Source of the DNA: an uncultured Blautia sp.
Lineage (GTDB): Bacteria > Bacillota > Clostridia > Lachnospirales > Lachnospiraceae
DNA: 64,000 bases
Reading direction: 5' to 3'
NCBI GenBank assembly: GCA_900539525.1
Contig: UQCM01000003.1
Location: 1-64,000, forward strand
The notes beneath the pieces are model-generated. The model worked only from the letters and a program-made list of their open reading frames with translations, was not told the origin of the DNA and did no database searches. Of this stretch, positions 62,452 to 64,000 are shown piece after piece (position 1 is the first letter of the stretch; each line of letters opens with the position of its first letter). Made by a program: the position numbers and the translations under genes.

Positions 62452-64000
62452 ATGAATTTCAAGAAACTGATTCCTCTGTGTTTCCTGGCACTGGGCCTGA
62501 CTCTGACAGCTCCGATAGCAGTATCCGCTACCGGAACCTCTGAAACGGAACAGACAGAAGCACAGACAAACGGCTGGTCTTCGGATCATACTTTCTATCT
62601 GCTGGATGGTCAGAAAGTCACTGGTGTTCGGCAGCTTTCTGACGGCTATTTCTACTGTTTTGACACAAATGGAATCCTGATTACAGGGAAACAGGGGCCT
62701 GTCTCTGTCGATGAGCAGCTATATTTCATCAAACCGGACGGGACGCTGCTCAGAAATGCCTGGGGACGTGCAGACGATAAACATTATTATGCAGTTGATT
62801 CCGCAAAACTCTACACTGAGACGGCTGCATTTATCGGCGGTAAAACCTACTGCTTCAACGCAAAGGGCGAGAAGCTTACAGGAAGAATGGTGAAGGTTAA
62901 CGGAAATACCTATCTTCTGTCAGCCTCCGGTGCAGCAAAGACAGGCCTGAAAAATTACAATGGCAAAAAATACTTTTTCAAATCGCCTCGAGGGGAAATG
63001 ATTACCAACAGCACTGTAAAATACAATGGCAGGCTTTATTATACAGACCGGGACGGTTCTGTCGCAACCGGATTGTTTAAAGTCGGCAAAAAGACCTATT
63101 ACGCTGACTCTAAGGGACGGTTGAAAACCGGCTGGCAGACCTACAACGGAAAGCGCTACTACTTCAGTCCGAAAACCGGCGCCATGCGTACCGGCTGGAC
63201 AAATATTAATGGAAATTACTATTATTACACTTCCACCGGGAAAATAAAAACCGGCTGGTTCAAGGTCGGAAAGAACAAATACTACGCACTCACGTCCGGT
63301 GAACTGAAGGGTGCACGCGTTACAGGCTTCCAGCGGATAGGCGGAAAACGCTATCTGTTCAATGGAAGAGGTGTCCTGCTAACCGGATGGCAGACGAGAG
63401 GAAGCTATAAGTACTATATGGATTCCGACGGCGTCGTTTCTACCGGATGGAAAAAGATCAAAAACAAGTGGTATTTCTTCGAGAGCGCCGGTAATATGAA
63501 AACAGGCTGGCTGGTTCATAACGGAAACTTTTATTATATGTCACCAAAAACAGGTGCCATGACAACCGGAAACGCAAAAATTGGCGGAAAAGTTTACACC
63601 TTTTCCCCGAGCGGAATCTATACGCAGGGTTCACTTTATGGTTCCTGGGTCGTAAAGGTCAACAGAGCAGCAAATGTCGTTACCGTATATAAGGGCGATG
63701 TCCCGGTTAAAGCTTTCCTTTGCTCCACCGGATTAGACAATGCAACGCCTCTTGGTACCTTTTCCATTCGTGACAAGCTGTGGATGCATGAGCTCAACGG
63801 TCCTACCTGGGGTTATTTCTGCTCCCACATTACAGACAATATCCTCTTCCACTCGATTCCTGCACCTACCACAGACCGAACCCTGGTACCTTCTTACAAA
63901 TTTAACGTACTTGGGCAGCAGGCTTCTCAGGGATGTATCCGTCTGGCGATGGGCGATGCAAAATGGCTGTATGACACGGTTCCGATTGGAACTCCTGTTA
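62452..64000 (+). CDS. L,D-transpeptidase with wall-binding repeats (3' end outside window)
   Basis: An incomplete gene; 516 codons are visible and open to the window edge. A signal peptide (about 1-26, ending PIAVSA) is followed from about 45 to 395 by many 20-residue wall-binding repeats (NGKRYYFSPKTGAMRTGW and similar), like those of the amidase. The C-terminal YkuD domain starts near 400 and shows His467 in LFHSIP and the catalytic Cys495 in ASQGCIRL; Gln replaces the His of the usual SHGC motif. YkuD enzymes cross-link peptidoglycan by 3-3 bonds or anchor proteins. GAGGGG precedes ATG 62452. It diverges from the amidase. Confidence 0.9.
   Translation, partial: MNFKKLIPLCFLALGLTLTAPIAVSATGTSETEQTEAQTNGWSSDHTFYLLDGQKVTGVRQLSDGYFYCFDTNGILITGKQGPVSVDEQLYFIKPDGTLLRNAWGRADDKHYYAVDSAKLYTETAAFIGGKTYCFNAKGEKLTGRMVKVNGNTYLLSASGAAKTGLKNYNGKKYFFKSPRGEMITNSTVKYNGRLYYTDRDGSVATGLFKVGKKTYYADSKGRLKTGWQTYNGKRYYFSPKTGAMRTGWTNINGNYYYYTSTGKIKTGWFKVGKNKYYALTSGELKGARVTGFQRIGGKRYLFNGRGVLLTGWQTRGSYKYYMDSDGVVSTGWKKIKNKWYFFESAGNMKTGWLVHNGNFYYMSPKTGAMTTGNAKIGGKVYTFSPSGIYTQGSLYGSWVVKVNRAANVVTVYKGDVPVKAFLCSTGLDNATPLGTFSIRDKLWMHELNGPTWGYFCSHITDNILFHSIPAPTTDRTLVPSYKFNVLGQQASQGCIRLAMGDAKWLYDTVPIGTPV

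Noticed and set aside
1..64000. Prophage, integrase or IS transposase genes
   Set aside because: No gene with such motifs was found; the only mobile signs are non-coding repeats.

Overview
The window looks like a chromosome segment of a Gram-positive gut Clostridium relative, most likely family Lachnospiraceae (Blautia / Ruminococcus gnavus-torques / Dorea type). This is an inference. It rests on strong AGGAGG-type ribosome binding sites, sigma-A-like promoters, mid-range GC (judged by eye, not computed), choline-binding-type wall repeats, YfhO, DUF2304, DUF2142 and LCP-free Wzx/Wzm-Wzt polysaccharide genes, and short intergenic palindromic repeats. No rRNA, tRNA, CRISPR, phage or transposase gene was seen.

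Almost everything belongs to one cell-surface glycan locus. Left arm (1-9885): a plus-strand YfhO-type membrane glycosyltransferase (83-2728) converges on a minus-strand operon that reads Wzm permease, Wzt ATPase with a C-terminal glycan-binding-type domain, a methyltransferase fused to a kinase-like domain, and a GT2-GT4 double glycosyltransferase. This is the layout of an ABC-exported polysaccharide whose chain end is capped before export. A back-to-back promoter pair (9953-10019) separates it from a plus-strand pair: a sugar nucleotidyltransferase and a secreted papain-like protease (10162-13176).

Centre and right (13238-61896): about 48.6 kb and 40 genes, all on the minus strand. Reading in transcription order from 61896: wall amidase; a DUF6077-like membrane protein cut by one in-frame TGA; the polyprenyl-phosphate sugar phosphotransferase that starts repeat units; five GT2 enzymes; a second ABC exporter; a galactofuran module (GlfT2-like transferase, Glf mutase) mixed with pyruvyltransferases and FrhB-type iron-sulfur flavoproteins; GT-C-like membrane proteins with polyprenyl-sugar synthases and a flippase-like protein; a Wzx flippase; a MORN-repeat lipoprotein; a UDP-GlcNAc dehydrogenase; further glycosyltransferases; the WbpB/WbpD/WbpE trio, which with the dehydrogenase should make UDP-2,3-diacetamido-glucuronic acid; and three membrane acyltransferases. 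At 62452 a plus-strand L,D-transpeptidase with wall-binding repeats begins and runs off the window. The locus is therefore bounded on this side by two divergent peptidoglycan enzymes.

The genes suggest at least two export routes (two Wzm/Wzt pairs) plus a Wzx route, and several lipid-linked side-branch additions outside the membrane. Non-coding structure is unusually rich. There is a 181-bp mobile-looking element in two copies with target duplications, one of them at the expected start site of a near-perfect promoter. There is a 25-bp palindrome family (six copies), often just upstream of promoters, and a nested-hairpin repeat (three copies) that shares its end sequence with the palindromes.
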